From contig NC_049902.1 of NCBI RefSeq assembly GCF_001411555.2, positions 16,338,827 through 16,402,826 on the forward strand: a stretch of DNA of 64,000 bases, in the 5' to 3' direction. Positions 35,231-46,772 of this stretch are shown in pieces. Position numbers and translations under genes: made by a program. Positions within the stretch are counted from its first letter, which is position 1; each line of letters starts with the position of its first letter. The notes beneath the pieces were generated by a model. The model did not search any database. It saw only the letters and a list, made by a program, of their open reading frames with translations, and was not told the origin of the DNA. Source of the DNA: Juglans regia (Eukaryota > Streptophyta > Magnoliopsida > Fagales > Juglandaceae).

Positions 35231-36490
35231 GATTCAGTTATGAATTTATGCAAATTAATTGGCGGACTTGATATTCTTGTGAACTACAGATGGAGAGAAA
35301 ACTTCATGTAGGTACCTGAACAGTTCCTTCATGAGTATCAGGCAACTCATTAACAAGTGTCACAGAGAAAAATGTACTATGTTCTGTAAAAAGCTCGGTT
35401 GCCTCAGTTTCTCTTTTCAGCATGGCCAAGTGTAACGAATTAAATAGAAACGCCCCAAAACAAACTCCAACCTAATAAACTATCGAAACACTCCAAAACA
35501 AACTAAAATATAATCACCTCCAACCAAATATCACCTGAGAGTTAGGAGGATTACCTTTAATGTAAGCATTTGTGGCAGCAACCCCACAAATCATTAAAGA
35601 GATTTGCTTACCATCAATGACAACCTGCCTACTCAGAATCAGGAAGATAAACGAATAACTACGAATCTGCACATATGACCATTACCAAAGAGAGTTAATG
35701 AGAGGAAGTATGCATTGAAATAAGAAGTGAGAAGTTTCCAAAAAGATACCCTGAAGAATGAAAAATAAGATATAATTATGAAAATATATAGATATATATA
35801 TAAAAATATCTAGATCAAACACATATATACTGGTTATTGCCACAACAAATGGGTGTATGCCCAATCTTTCCTTACCTTCTTATTTCAAATGTCAATGTGG
35901 TAAAATTTGAAATGTTCAGACATGGAAAGGAACAAACCTGTTGTAATTGCCCGTCATCAAAGACACAAAAAACAGCAACGTACAAAATCATGCTACCAAA
36001 AACCAGCTGCTTGGCATACTAGTCGGCTCATGGTACCAAAACACCCCACCTCTACAAGAGGTACAAAAAACTACCCGTTGCATCTCCACAAAAAACCTTA
36101 CCTTTGGCATATTCACATGATGGCACCAAAATTCCACCAAGAGGTACAAAAATGCCTTACACCTACTACATTTCCCTCTCAAAGAGATACAAAACTTACA
36201 TGTAACCATATTGACAAACTACACCCAACCCTCTCCAAGAGGAACAAAAAAGAAACACTTTGCAGAAAATTCAAACTACACCCAACCTTCTCCAAGAGGA
36301 ACAAAAAAGAAACACTTTGACAAAAGAGAAACACTTTGCTATATTTTCAAAGTACACCCAACCCTTTCAAAAAAGAAAAAAAATGAAACACGACACAAAC
36401 TACACCATGGCCAGTGCCAACAGACACAAAATCAGCAACTCAATTATGGCGGCACATCTGAAAGAAAACAACTATAATGTAAAGACCTTT
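35231..36490. other. No gene seen; contains a 57-bp tandem repeat
   Basis: AT-rich DNA between the SRF fragment and the FRS gene, with a short TA run near 35800. Open frames from 35907 to 36544 are translations of the A-rich repeat unit listed separately. Confidence 0.35.
36215..36375. repeat. 57-bp tandem repeat downstream of the FRS gene
   Basis: Units begin CAAACTACACCCAACC at 36215 and 36272, and a diverged third begins at 36348. Each continues CTCCAAGAGGAACAAAAAAG. The array lies just beyond the candidate terminal exon of the FRS gene. Confidence 0.8.
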
Positions 36491-36697
36491 TTAATTATGC
36501 ATGCAATCTTTAATCAAACAAAATATATTCAAAGACACATTTAACCAATAGCTGAAGACCTCCTGATCTCCTGATGGCATTGATTGTGTGACAATACTGT
36601 TTTGTGTCCCAACACCAACCCCATCATCAAATTGGTGGTGTTGAGATCCCGGGGTGTCACCCAATTGTGTTTCATCATCGAATATTTTCCTGCAAGC
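36491..36697 (-). CDS. Candidate fourth (last) exon of the FRS gene
   Basis: If exon 3 of the FRS gene is spliced at the GTACTT donor (intron starts at 36779) to the AACTTAG acceptor ending at 36698, the frame continues for 68 codons, ACRKIFDDETQLGDTPGSQH onward, to a TAA at 36491-36493. The 207-bp stretch is exactly divisible by three, is open in an AT-rich setting, and uses polar residues typical of the variable C-terminus of FAR1-related proteins. Against it, the unspliced frame simply ends at 36771. Both forms may exist. Confidence 0.5.
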   Translation of the reverse strand, partial: ACRKIFDDETQLGDTPGSQHHQFDDGVGVGTQNSIVTQSMPSGDQEVFSYWLNVSLNIFCLIKDCMHN

Positions 36698-36770
36698 CTA
36701 AGTTAACAAACAACAAAATTGGCTCAAATGTTAGAATCAAAATACTAACAACGTAACTTTAAATTGGAAA

Positions 36771-39266
36771 TTAAAGTACCTTTCTCTTTCTTGCCATCTT
36801 CTCTACGGGCGGAACCTTTCTCTTACTTGGCGGTCTCCCTTTCCCTCGGACCACGTGGGGGCTTAATATCTTCTTACCCTTATCCGCCTCAACGTTCGGT
36901 CCGACCTTGGTTGATTCAACCTTCGACCCAAATGTTAAATCATCACATTTTGAGTCAAAGTCATCGACGTATCGCATGAATGCATTGACACGCTCATCAC
37001 TTGGGGATATTTTTGTTGCCAATTTCATGCATCTTTTAGTCACCATCTCATATCTCCGTGCATCTCCACTGGCCCGCAAATCATCATAACTAGTTTTAAT
37101 CAATGTGTATCTCCTCTTCTCATCCTTTCTCCAGCGATCCAAGACATATCTATCTGGTAGCACATTAATCCTCTTCAACTGAAAAACTTTTAATGCATGC
37201 CTACATAGAATTCCCCTCATCTCAAACAATGCACAAGTGCATTTTAACTCACATTCATCTTCGTTATGGTAAACTGTGTAGTGGACTATCTTCGTGCATT
37301 CATCAATCGATATTTCATCCAAGATATCAAAAGTTGAAATGCACCTTTGCTTGGTTACCAGTGTGCAATTACAACACATTAGGCCTATCAACTCCTTTTG
37401 GAACTCTTTAAACTTTGCATTTGTGTAGACCTTCTGAAATTGCTTCTCAAAGTTGAAAGGGGAAACGCAGGGGATTGTTTGGTTGATAGAGTTAAAATCA
37501 GCCGTTGTCTCAACCTCAACCTTTTTTCTTAGTGCATTATCAAATTGGTCCACGAATTCCTTCAAGGTTGTACCGGAGTGGTCATACCCGTCGAAAAAAG
37601 CATTCATGCTTTCTGACCGTTGTGTCGTGCTCATACCAGCCCAAAAGACATCCTTCAAATAAACCGGAACCCAAAAGGTCCTTTCCTCGTATAAGGATTG
37701 GAGCCAACTATTGCCTCTAAGATCATACTTATCAAGAAGTCCACCCCACATCTCCTCAAACTCCGTGCAGGTCTGTGAATCATACAATGCAGTTTGAATA
37801 GAGGTCTTCAACCCTGTACTGAATTGGGAGTGAGATCCTAACTTCTCTGGAAGTTTACGCATTATATGCCATAGACAATATCTATGACGGGTTTTCGGGA
37901 ATACAATCGCAATTGCATTCTTCATTGCCCGGTCTTGGTCGGTTATGATGGCTTTGGGCGCTCGACCATTCATGCAAGACAACCACATGCGAAACAACCA
38001 AATAAAGGTATGCGTGTCCTCGCTTGACAGCAACCCTGCCCCCAATAGTATGGACTGTCCATGATGGTTAACACTAACAAATGGAGCAAAAGGCATCCCG
38101 TACCGGTTTGTTAGGTACGTTGTATCGAAAGTTACAACGTCCCCAAAATACTCATAGGCCGCTCGACTCCGTGCATCAGCCCAAAATACATTTCGTAATC
38201 TTCCCTCATCATCCACATCCATGTAAGAAACGAAGCCATCATTTTGATCTCTCATTCTTTGGAAATACTCATTAAGTGCTTCGCTGCCTCCTTTACCCAA
38301 TCTTAAATGTCTAGCTTTGTCGATGAAATTCCGACAATCTTTCTCTTGAAAATTTAGATTCTCAAAACCCCCCGCGTCAACAACAAGAGAATAATAATTC
38401 TTGTTCATTCGAATACCGGCTCTATCATTGAGGTCGAGGATCCTTTGACTGTATTCATCAAGACACTTATGAGATCGCAAGAGTCTTGTCTTCTTGGGGC
38501 TCACAGTAATGTGGTTGTGCTCATTTTCAAAAGTGGTGACAACCCATTTGTCACTCTTGTTCAACCTCGCATTTAACTTTGCCTTACAATCTGTTTTAGT
38601 TGTTGGCCGTGGCTTCGAGATATTAATGTTCTTAGGTTGGTATTTTCCACCACGGGCACAATCAATAGTCACGTACACAGGCCTCTCAGCATCATCTTTC
38701 TTAATCCTCTGTGTCTTTACACCAAATCCTTCTTGCTTGGCATATTGCTTATAGTAGGCAGTAAGCTCTTTCAAACTCTCGAATTCCATATCAGATCTTG
38801 GTGCTTCAACCCTACCCTCATCATCCGGGACAACAGTTGCACCCTCTAAATCTTCATCTATGTCAAATAACATTTCTAAACATGGAAACATAGGGCTGGA
38901 TTAGCATAAATTCAAATTTTGAGTCATTATAGTGAAATAAAAATTAGACAAAAGTGTAATACCATCAGCAGCATCAGAAAATGTAAAACCAGCATTTTCA
39001 TCGAATTCTCCAAATTCAGAAAATTGTTGCCTATAGTTGTCCGGATTACTCGGCGACGGAGGGTGGGACATATTTATATCAAAATGATGCTGCAATTATG
39101 CAATCAATTGTATTTCATGAGCACGTCAATTGCAAGTCATTCAAAAATAAAAGACATCAACATGCCTACTCACATGGTAAACGTTTGGATTTTTTTCAGT
39201 ATTGAGAGGCATCTGTAATGAATGTGAAGTCGATGTCGAAGGCCTACGATCTTCCTCTTCCCCCAT
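36771..39266 (-). CDS. FAR1-RELATED SEQUENCE protein, FRS5-like
   Basis: FHY3/FAR1 family proteins are transcription factors domesticated from Mutator-like transposases and act in the nucleus. Three exons fit: 39266-39174 (MGEEEDRRPSTST...), 39089-38963 (HHFDINMSHPPSPSNPDNYR) and 38875-36771, all with GT/AG borders and joining in frame to 774 residues. A single-exon reading would instead start at an intron-derived ATG (38891). Domains in the 774-residue protein: FAR1 DNA-binding domain about 107-198 with its C2H2-like ending ENEHNH; MULE transposase-like domain about 321-413 (FDTTYLTNRYGMPF, ITDQDRAMKN, YCLWHIMRKL); SWIM zinc finger 619-633 (CTCALFEMRGILCRH); a basic C-terminus with KRKVPP and RKRK. 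No stop or frameshift interrupts it. Length compares well with typical FRS proteins. The exact C-terminus is uncertain (see the candidate fourth exon). An uncaptured transposase cannot be fully excluded, but no terminal repeats were noticed. Confidence 0.88.
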
Positions 39267-41939
39267 TTACAATTAATGAGAATGTCTTCTGAGACTTTAA
39301 TGGCGAAGCACATGATGGCAAAAGAAGGGAAAAAACAATTAAACTCTCATAATTGATAGTAGTAAAAATAAATAAATAAATAAATAAAAAGAATATGAGA
39401 TGATGTATTTTTGGGGTGAAGGAAACTGAGAACTCCCAAGTGGTCTTATTTTGTTTCATAATTGGCTCGGGTTGATCTGCCACGTCATAATATTCGAAAA
39501 TGCCTAATCTTAGTTTACAAATTATAGCCCATGAAGTCCATGCAGCCCAAATTCTACAGCCTTCTTCTATCATAACAACAGAAATGATAGAAAAGCAACA
39601 ACACCAAAACTAGCACTCAGATATGAATTTATACAGATCATGCATTTCTATTTTCTTGAATAAAATATGTTGGACGGATATTCCTGAGAGCACTAGAGTT
39701 CGGTTAAATTTTGATTAAAAACATTAAATTTTATAAATTTAACTAGACACTTTTTTAATAACACCAAATAACGCCACACACTTCCTCCAAATGAGCATTT
39801 TCAATAATGAATTATCCCAACGACAGTATGCAGAAAAATCGGAAAAAAAAATTAAAAAAAATAAAAACTTCAAGTTGCATAGTGCTTGCATAAACACAAT
39901 CATCAATTTTAAAGCACCAAAGTAGAGAACATAAATGGGCATGCTTGAGTACTCAGATGACGATGATGATGATGTATCTAATTGATTGATTTGACATACC
40001 CCTCATCCAAAATAAATTTTGGGGTCTAAACTCCCCAATAACTTGCAGCCTGAAAAAACCGCCTAACTACTTGCATTTATGAAGTTTGTGAACTTAGTTG
40101 GATAATGTTTAGCATAAGAGCAGTGCTATCCTTAAACAATTTAAAAAAAAATACAACATCATTAAAAAACAATTCTTTAATCACTAAATAAAAAACAAAA
40201 AAAATTGTCATGACCCAATTCAATTAGGACCCAACTGTCGGTGAGATTAGCGTTTTTCTTAGCATAATTGTTTAGTTAGGATTTTCTTAACATGGTAGAC
40301 GATCACGATGTGTTGATGTGTCATTGTTTCTTGTATTTAATCTTTAGATTATCTCTCATTTTTTTTTTAAAAATAAATCTAATGATTGAGTAATAATATT
40401 TTATCCACATAGTATGATAGAAGTGAAAAGACTAGTGTAAATCCGTACGATATGTTATTTTCCTAAACTAATGTTCTGTGAATTTGATATGCTCAATCAA
40501 CAACACAATCAAAACAAAGTTAATGTCATTTTCATATGGTCCATATATTGTCTCTTTTTAAGAGTAGATTTACTTCTTATTTAGTGAATTTAACACACTC
40601 AATAGACATAACGAAAACGAGAGATGGACATGAAACCAACCCAAAGGAGGCATAGAAGAGACATAAATTGAGGCAAAGCATTAAAGGTTTGCATGCTTAC
40701 AAATTTGGAGTGGACCCTTCTCGATGAGTACAAACCTAGTTGGTTTGAGTTCTTTTTATTCAAGTCTTTTCCATAAGATCAAGCATAACTCTAACCCAAC
40801 TAAAAGGCATTAAGAAAGATACCCAACCCAACCACGATAACATGACATCCTCCTCATCTCATCCCTTTTTACAGTATATATATTTCTTTTTGGGGTGTTG
40901 CTTTCATTGCCCATTTATTCATAGGTCAAACTCAAATGCATGAATGGCAAGTTGTGGTAGTGTAAATGTATCTAAATCACTTTTTGTGGTCGGTTTGATG
41001 AGAATATATACCACTTTCTTTGGTCCTACTTCAACTTGATGAAGTTGTTTTCGCTTCCCATACTACCTCAAAAAATAAATCCCATGAAAGCAATATATAT
41101 ATATATATATATATATATACTTATATTCAAAAAAAGTGAAAATATATTCCCATCAATTGGTTTATTTTATATTGTCCAAAAGATGTTGGGTGAAACGATA
41201 TCCAATGGTGTCTTCCAATGGCATTAAACCAAAAAAAATAAAATAAAATTTTGAAAAGCTTCCATATAGCTTAAAAAGCATTGTGGATATGAAGGCAAAT
41301 TGGGTTTTATTATAATTTTTGTTTATAAATAATAAAATTTGGGTACAAAGTGGAAGCTTAGCCCTCCTCCCATTAATAATCCATGGATTCTACGTAAAGG
41401 TGGGATTTGATCTTACATCACTATCATGATCCGTGAAGCTGAAACATGTTACCAAATTACCATTTAAGAACCATATGAGCACATTCAAAGTCCTTAACAT
41501 TATCAATTCAAAACTCATAAGTTCCCATTTTATTAGACACGATTCCCCTCTTTATTCTCACAGTTACAATATTTACTACAGGGCTGGCTTATTTAAAATA
41601 CAATACAATGCGATCTCCTTGTTTGATCGATGAATGTGATAAATTAAACGGAAGGAAAAACAACTCCTTAATTTTAGATTAAGAAGACATAAAAAAAAGT
41701 ATCTTTTTTTAAACAAATATGTGAAGGCACAACAACTATCCTATATTGGGTTGCTGTGAAAATCCAAGAAAAGGAAAAACCACATCATGAATCTAAAAGT
41801 ATTAACTGTTTTATGATCTGGGTAAGACTAAAACAACAACATCGCAGCTTCCAGTTGAGTTAAACTTTTCAGTTCATGTTCTTTTCAAGGAAAACATAAA
41901 AGGAAAGCAAACATCAGAAGAAGGCCGAATTTAGAGTAG
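39267..41939. other. Intergenic DNA, no gene recognised
   Basis: The first few hundred bases would hold the FRS promoter; no clear TATA box was found. The 109-residue minus frame at 39244-39573 overlaps FRS exon 1 in another frame and carries a hydrophobic low-complexity stretch; it is not accepted. Simple repeats include AAATAAAT near 39370, CGATGATGATG near 39960 and a TA run at 41093-41119. Confidence 0.35.
41093..41119. repeat. (TA)n microsatellite
   Basis: An uninterrupted TA dinucleotide run of about 27 bases. Confidence 0.9.
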
Positions 41940-42250
41940 AACTTACTTGAGGATGACGAGGAAGCCACACGAGGAGACTCGGGGAGAGGATGGGAGGGTC
42001 GATGGGGGGGGGGGGGGTTTAACTAGGGCATTATTTCCCGAAGGGGGGGTGGGGAGAGGATAGACCGAAGAGCTGGGGTGGGGAGAGGAAGAAAAGGAGA
42101 TGGGTTGGCGATGGGAAGGGAGGAGAGCTGGGCGACGAGGGGTGTGGCAGCGCTGTGTAGACGGCCTCGGTGTCGCTGGAAAGACACGGCATCGCCGATG
42201 GCGGTGGGCAGAGCAAAGTAGTACTGATGCCAATTGTCGTTTCAGTACGC
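41940..42250 (-). other. Isolated GC-rich island with an exon-like end
   Basis: A 300-bp GC- and CpG-rich patch in an AT-rich surround. On the minus strand it is C-rich, includes a run of 14 C (42005-42018), encodes Ser/Pro-rich low-complexity frames (96 and 143 residues), and ends in CCTCAAGTAAGT, a good splice donor near 41947. It could be the first exon and leader of a lost gene or a fragment of an LTR leader like those at 2.5 and 8 kb. No protein family is recognised. Confidence 0.3.
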
Positions 42251-42649
42251 CACCTTTGCAGTTTTATATACTTAAAAAGATATAAAATAGGCTTTTTAAT
42301 AAAAGGTTTAAAATACCTTAAAATGTTTCTAAAAATATAAAATTGAGAAAGAAAATATTTTAATATTTTTCTATTTTTAGAACCATTCTTTGGCTTTTTT
42401 AAATGCTTTCGAAACCACTTTTCTATATTTTTTATATATAATTTTAATTGTATAATTTCCACATGAGAATTATCATTTAGACAATTAACAAGAGATTAGC
42501 ATAACTAAAAAAATTAGAGTTTTTCAATATCAAGGAATGAAAATTCAAGTACTACTTTTGCAATTAATTCAAAGCTAAAAGTCTACATGGTTTTACGTAG
42601 ACAACGATTTATAAAGAGGACTAATTAAGATGTTGTTATTTGAATAGTG

Positions 42650-42840
42650 ATATAAAATGAGATGATTAGATAAAAATTTAAAATTAAATAAAATTTGTTA
42701 GAATATTATTTTTTGATATTATTATTATTTTAAAATTTAATAAAATTGAATTATTTATTATATTTTATTTAAAAATTTAATAAAATTATAATTATAAAAT
42801 TAGATGAGATGAAATACTTTTCTCGACAAACGGGGAACGA
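42650..42840. mobile_element. Degenerate Tourist-like MITE
   Basis: Shares ATAAAATGAGATGA, the ATTATTATTATTTTAAAATTTAAT centre and AGATGAGATGAAAT words with the intact element at 26632-26851. Its ends are eroded and no duplication could be defined. Confidence 0.45.
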
Positions 42841-42849
42841 TTTTATTAG

Positions 42850-43015
42850 AGAAATGACACTTGTAGTCGTGAGTGTGCAAGCGCCGTGTAGTCGTTTTAA
42901 AGAAAATGAATAAATATGAGATCCACATGAAAATAAATTAATTTTTTAATAATAATTCTTATTCTTTTTCAAAATAACTGTATAATATTTATATATTTTA
43001 CGATTATATGTAACA
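42850..43015. mobile_element. Possible relative of the snap-back MITE family
   Basis: Starts AGAGAAATGACACTTGTAGTCGTGAGTGTG and contains CAAGCGCCGTGTAGTCG, resembling the left arm of the hairpin element at 47563. The right arm is poorly conserved, so the boundaries are approximate. Confidence 0.3.
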
Positions 43016-43263
43016 TTAGTCGTAGTCGTTTTATTAACACAAAACAAAAGTGCAAAAAGTAGCTGTCGTGCATAACATACTACTAAACAAGGACCATCCA
43101 ACGTAGACCGATAGGTCGACGTACCAACTGAAATTCTTAGTTTGGACAATAAGTAATTAAAGAGGCAACCATAAAACAATAAAGAATTGTATTCTTATTG
43201 CAAGTTTCTTTCTTGTTTTTTTTTTTTCAAAGAATTGTATGCGACATTTTCAATGAAGCAATA

Positions 43264-44886
43264 TCAAGTTGGACTAGGCAAACAACCAGACATGGGCAGT
43301 CTATCTCTTTCAAGATTTAAAGTCAAGGCTTTTGCCTTTCTAGTATACAACTTCTTGACATTCGATCTCTGATCTTGTAGCAACCTCCCTAAACTCCTTT
43401 TAGCATTTGCCCTAAATGGAACATCAGATGCCAAGAACCCATCCACCAAGTGTAGGTAAGCCTCTAAGTCATGACAACATGCCATGTCAGCATTGGGCTT
43501 CAAATACGGTGACATTTTCGTATCAACCCGTAATTCGGTTCCAACGTGAGAGTAGTCTAATGGCATGTTTTTCTCAAGCATGTCAACCACCGCTCCAACC
43601 CTTGTGTTTCTTAGCTTTTGGTCTAGCTCTTCCCCTACAAATATACCAGGGACTTTAGTGATCACATCTTGGGAATTGACAATTCTTAACACCTTCACAT
43701 TTTGGGCATTCATACGGTTGGCAAAAGCTTTATTGCCAACACGAGGTCCACCAAAGGAAAAGACAGCAACTGGTGGTACGTTTAGGGCCCTCCTACTGAT
43801 TTCATCTGCTACAAGTAAAGCCAATGCCGCACCTAGGCTGTGACCTGTGACCGTAATACTTAGGGTCTCGTCCTTATATAGGTCCACGAGCCTTTGGATC
43901 TCTTCAACCACAGACTCCGCTAGGCTTGGCACATGAGCTCCCCTCGTCTTGTATAAGCTTAAGAATCCGCATTCAACTTTTGATTGCCTTTGAGTCTTAT
44001 CAATACTATTATCATCATTATCTTCTTGGATTTGAACCAATTGGGCCCTAACATTCTCCGCCCACTCAAGACATGTTGCGGTTCCACGGAGTGCAATGAC
44101 TATATCTCTACGTCCCATCCGTTGGATCTCCCTCTTATCATCACAAACCGCGACGTAACCGATCCAACTAGACCGTTGGGTCATCCACCCGAGATCCGGT
44201 GCCATATCATCCACCCACTTCGGCAACCCGATGGAGGAAGTGGCATACAAACTCTTAGTCAGTTTATAAGATTTATCGGGCAAGACCACTTGATGCGGTG
44301 AGGGCGGTCCATCTTCTGACATGGTAGGATTTGAATGAAAAGATTGGTAGGCGGCTTGAACAAACTCGCCATACCGTACCACCTCTCGGCGGAGGTTCTC
44401 GTCGAGCGGGTCTAAAAGGCCTTTCCAGTGGTTGCTGCCATGGTATTCGCGCCACCTGCTGCCGAGATTATTTCTCGGAGAGTATTCATTTGTCTTTGAT
44501 AGGAGTCGCTGGAGCCGGTTAAAATTTCGGGGCGACATTTGCTCGGGGGCCTTCACTGCTGGCCAGAGTCTAGCCAAGTTAAGTCCTTCAAGTCGACCTT
44601 TTCCCTTGTTTTCCATCGGCCCATTATTCTTGGAATCCTTGTGAAGGGGTTGTGGGTCCAGTTGGTTCGGCGGGGCAGCTGGTTTCTGGAGCAGTTTCTC
44701 GAGGTTGGCGAGGTGTAATCGAGTTAACTCAGTCGATGTTTCCCGTTTTTCAGACAGTGATATAGAATTAGTTGCCACTGGTCTTGTCAAAGGGTTTAGG
44801 AGAGACATCTGGCACATAAAGCCGGCAGGTCTTGCCTGAAACAGGTGTAGATTTTGAAGAGGAAGCGGCGTGGAAGCGATTTTCAT
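43264..44886 (-). CDS. Phospholipase A1-I gamma-type lipase, plastid-targeted
   Basis: A class-3 lipase of the plant DAD1-like group; members hydrolyse the sn-1 acyl chain of phospholipids and galactolipids in plastids, some supplying jasmonate precursors. From the ATG at 44886 ([20 protein letters not shown]) it has 540 residues and no intron, close to the 515-529 of Arabidopsis PLA1-I gamma proteins from memory. The first 60 or so residues are Ser/Leu/Arg-rich with few acids, as in a chloroplast transit peptide. The lipase core has the nucleophile elbow [11 protein letters not shown] (Ser 350), [14 protein letters not shown] (Asp about 407) and [15 protein letters not shown] with the catalytic-type His. 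An in-frame ATG 48 bases upstream would add a (Leu-Ser)n peptide from the GA microsatellite; I prefer the downstream start because that stretch looks untranslated. Which I gamma paralogue it is cannot be decided here. Confidence 0.93.
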   Translation of the reverse strand: MKIASTPLPLQNLHLFQARPAGFMCQMSLLNPLTRPVATNSISLSEKRETSTELTRLHLANLEKLLQKPAAPPNQLDPQPLHKDSKNNGPMENKGKGRLEGLNLARLWPAVKAPEQMSPRNFNRLQRLLSKTNEYSPRNNLGSRWREYHGSNHWKGLLDPLDENLRREVVRYGEFVQAAYQSFHSNPTMSEDGPPSPHQVVLPDKSYKLTKSLYATSSIGLPKWVDDMAPDLGWMTQRSSWIGYVAVCDDKREIQRMGRRDIVIALRGTATCLEWAENVRAQLVQIQEDNDDNSIDKTQRQSKVECGFLSLYKTRGAHVPSLAESVVEEIQRLVDLYKDETLSITVTGHSLGAALALLVADEISRRALNVPPVAVFSFGGPRVGNKAFANRMNAQNVKVLRIVNSQDVITKVPGIFVGEELDQKLRNTRVGAVVDMLEKNMPLDYSHVGTELRVDTKMSPYLKPNADMACCHDLEAYLHLVDGFLASDVPFRANAKRSLGRLLQDQRSNVKKLYTRKAKALTLNLERDRLPMSGCLPSPT

Positions 44887-44891
44887 GGAGT

Positions 44892-44896
<5 letters not shown>

Positions 44897-44930
<34 letters not shown>

Positions 44931-44938
44931 TCAATTAG
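44897..44938. repeat. (GA)n microsatellite in the 5' leader of the lipase gene
   Basis: An AG dinucleotide run of about 40 bases, read as CT on the gene strand. It lies 11 bases upstream of the preferred start codon. Length changes would alter the leader, or the N-terminus if the upstream ATG is used. Confidence 0.9.
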
Positions 44939-45030
44939 ATATTGAGAAAGGGGAAGGAGAAGGACAGAGGGACCCTGCAGCTTCTGCAAGTTGAAACCAA
45001 CTTCTGGGCTTGAACGAATCAATGTGCGTG

Positions 45031-45038
45031 TATATATA
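45031..45038 (-). promoter_or_regulatory. TATA box of the lipase gene
   Basis: The minus strand reads ACACTATATATACACGC about 145 bases upstream of the start codon, followed by a leader containing the CT microsatellite. Position and orientation fit a core promoter for the phospholipase gene. Confidence 0.6.
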
Positions 45039-45129
45039 GTGTGTCTTACATAAATCCCCTCGTCGGTACCTGTTATTACAACAAGAACCAAATCAAAAGT
45101 TTCAAACAATTCTCTTACTTTACCGGCGC

Positions 45130-45300
45130 TTGTTTTCGCGAGATATTTTGTTATAAAAATTAAAAATTAAATAAAATATTATTAAAATATATCATTTTAA
45201 TATTTAAAAATTTTAAATTATTTATTTTATTTTATATAAGAATTTAAAAAAATATGCAACGATCAGATGAAATTTTTTATAAAATGAACCAAACAAATTG
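45130..45300. mobile_element. Degenerate Tourist-like MITE upstream of the lipase gene
   Basis: Has the AAATTAAATAAAATATTATTAAAAT centre and CAGATGAAATTTT words of the family, ending near GAACCAAACAAATT. No clear target duplication remains. Confidence 0.35.
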
Positions 45301-45853
45301 ACCGAAATATCGCTCGGGGGAACTAATAAATGTAGGACGGTAAACTGACGGCCCCCCAAGTAAACAGTGTTTTTGTGTGTAATGTATTTTCGTTATTTTT
45401 GTAGTGAGGAATGATATTCCTATATTTTTTTATTTTATAATTTAAATTTTAAACAACAAATAAATTTTAATATTATAAAACGAGAAATGATAAAGTAACC
45501 AATAAATAATAACTTGTATATAACTATGTAATAAAATAATATTATTTTAAATTTTAATTTGATTTTATTTTTTATTTAATTATTTAAATTTAATAAAAAA
45601 TATTATTATATTTTAAATTGTCTATAAATTATAAATGGATTGTTAGGCTATTACTAAAATAATTGTAAAATAATTATAAGGTTATCATTTTCCTTTTGTA
45701 ATATTTACCTATTGACCAATACTATATAAAATAATCCTTCAAAAAAAAAAATACTATTTAAAATAAGTTCTATTTCCTGTTAAAATAGAGTCAATTACCG
45801 ATATCTTCAACCGAAGAAAATTCAAGGGGAGCTAGAGTCAATTTCCTGTTAAA

Positions 45854-46054
45854 TAGGTTGCGTTTGGATGTTGAAGTGAGTTGAGTTGAGTTGAGATAAT
45901 AAAATATTGTTAAAATATTATTTATTATTATTATTATTATTTTGAGATTTGAAAAAGTTGAATTGTTTATTATATTTTGTATTGGAATTTGAAAAAGTTG
46001 TAATGATGAGTTGAGATGAGTTGAGAGAAATTGTGGTTCCAAACGTAATTTTAT
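45854..46054. mobile_element. Tourist-like MITE, second subfamily
   Basis: Inverted tips GCGTTTGGATGTTGAAGTGA and the right end GTGGTTCCAAACG, with GAGTTGAGTTGAG repeats just inside each end and the shared ATTATTATTATTATTTTGAG centre. The flanking duplication is unclear. Confidence 0.6.
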
Positions 46055-46273
46055 CTGTTATAATTCAGCCTCAACTCCGGTCTTTGATTTTTTTAATATT
46101 CTGGAGGATTACGGGATACCCATTTCTTCATATATGCGATCAGCACACAGCGATATTTCAAGATCAGCTTATTAAGCCTTGAGCGAAAGGCTGAATTTGG
46201 AATGACTTTTCAATTCAAAAGAACAGATCAAAAAATTCAAGTCATGTACTATTTATATCGAAAGTACGTAGTG

Positions 46274-46275
46274 TT

Positions 46276-46302
<27 letters not shown>
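46274..46302. repeat. (TA)n microsatellite
   Basis: A TA dinucleotide run of about 28 bases in intergenic DNA. Confidence 0.9.
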
Positions 46303-46306
<4 letters not shown>

Positions 46307-46461
46307 GAACAAATAATTCCTTGTTCATGACTTTCTGAACAACCACACGACCAAAGATGCATATGCTATCTTATTTCTTTTAACCTTTTTGGTTGAAGTC
46401 TTTCTGAAAATTTATATCGGATTTTTCATAATGTTTTATATAGCACAATCCAATATTAGAA

Positions 46462-46772
46462 GAGTAATGTTAGATATAATTAAAGATTGTGTAAGCGTTG
46501 CACAGTCTTTTTGAAAAAAATAGGATTGAGTACTATTAAAAGATTAATTTTAAAAAAAACCTATGTGCAGTCATTTTTGCATACAACTTACGCATCATAT
46601 TAATATGATTGTTTGCGTCATTTTTTTAATATAAAATAATTGTTTTGGTCAATCACATCAGTTGAATACATAAACAGTACGTAAAAATCATGTGAATCAC
46701 ATATTTACTTACTTTTTTTTAAAAAAGAGTTTGTGGTATTTGCGCACTCTATAATTACAAATATAATTTCTC
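46462..46772. mobile_element. Snap-back MITE with 9-bp target duplication, 311 bp
   Basis: Starts GAGTAATGTTAGATATAATT and ends AATATAATTTCTC-like sequence, with GAG/CTC tips. ATATTAGAA (46453-46461) and ATATTAAAA (46773-46781) flank it, a 9-bp duplication with one mismatch. That size is typical of Mutator-like elements. Internal words GTGTAAGCGTTGCACAGTC and CATACAACTTACGCATCA resemble the arms of the element at 47563. Confidence 0.65.

Noticed and set aside
38876..38891. Start codon of the 706-residue single-exon FRS frame (MFPCLE...)
   Set aside because: This ATG lies in the intron just upstream of a TTTAG acceptor; upstream exons join in frame and give a better N-terminus.
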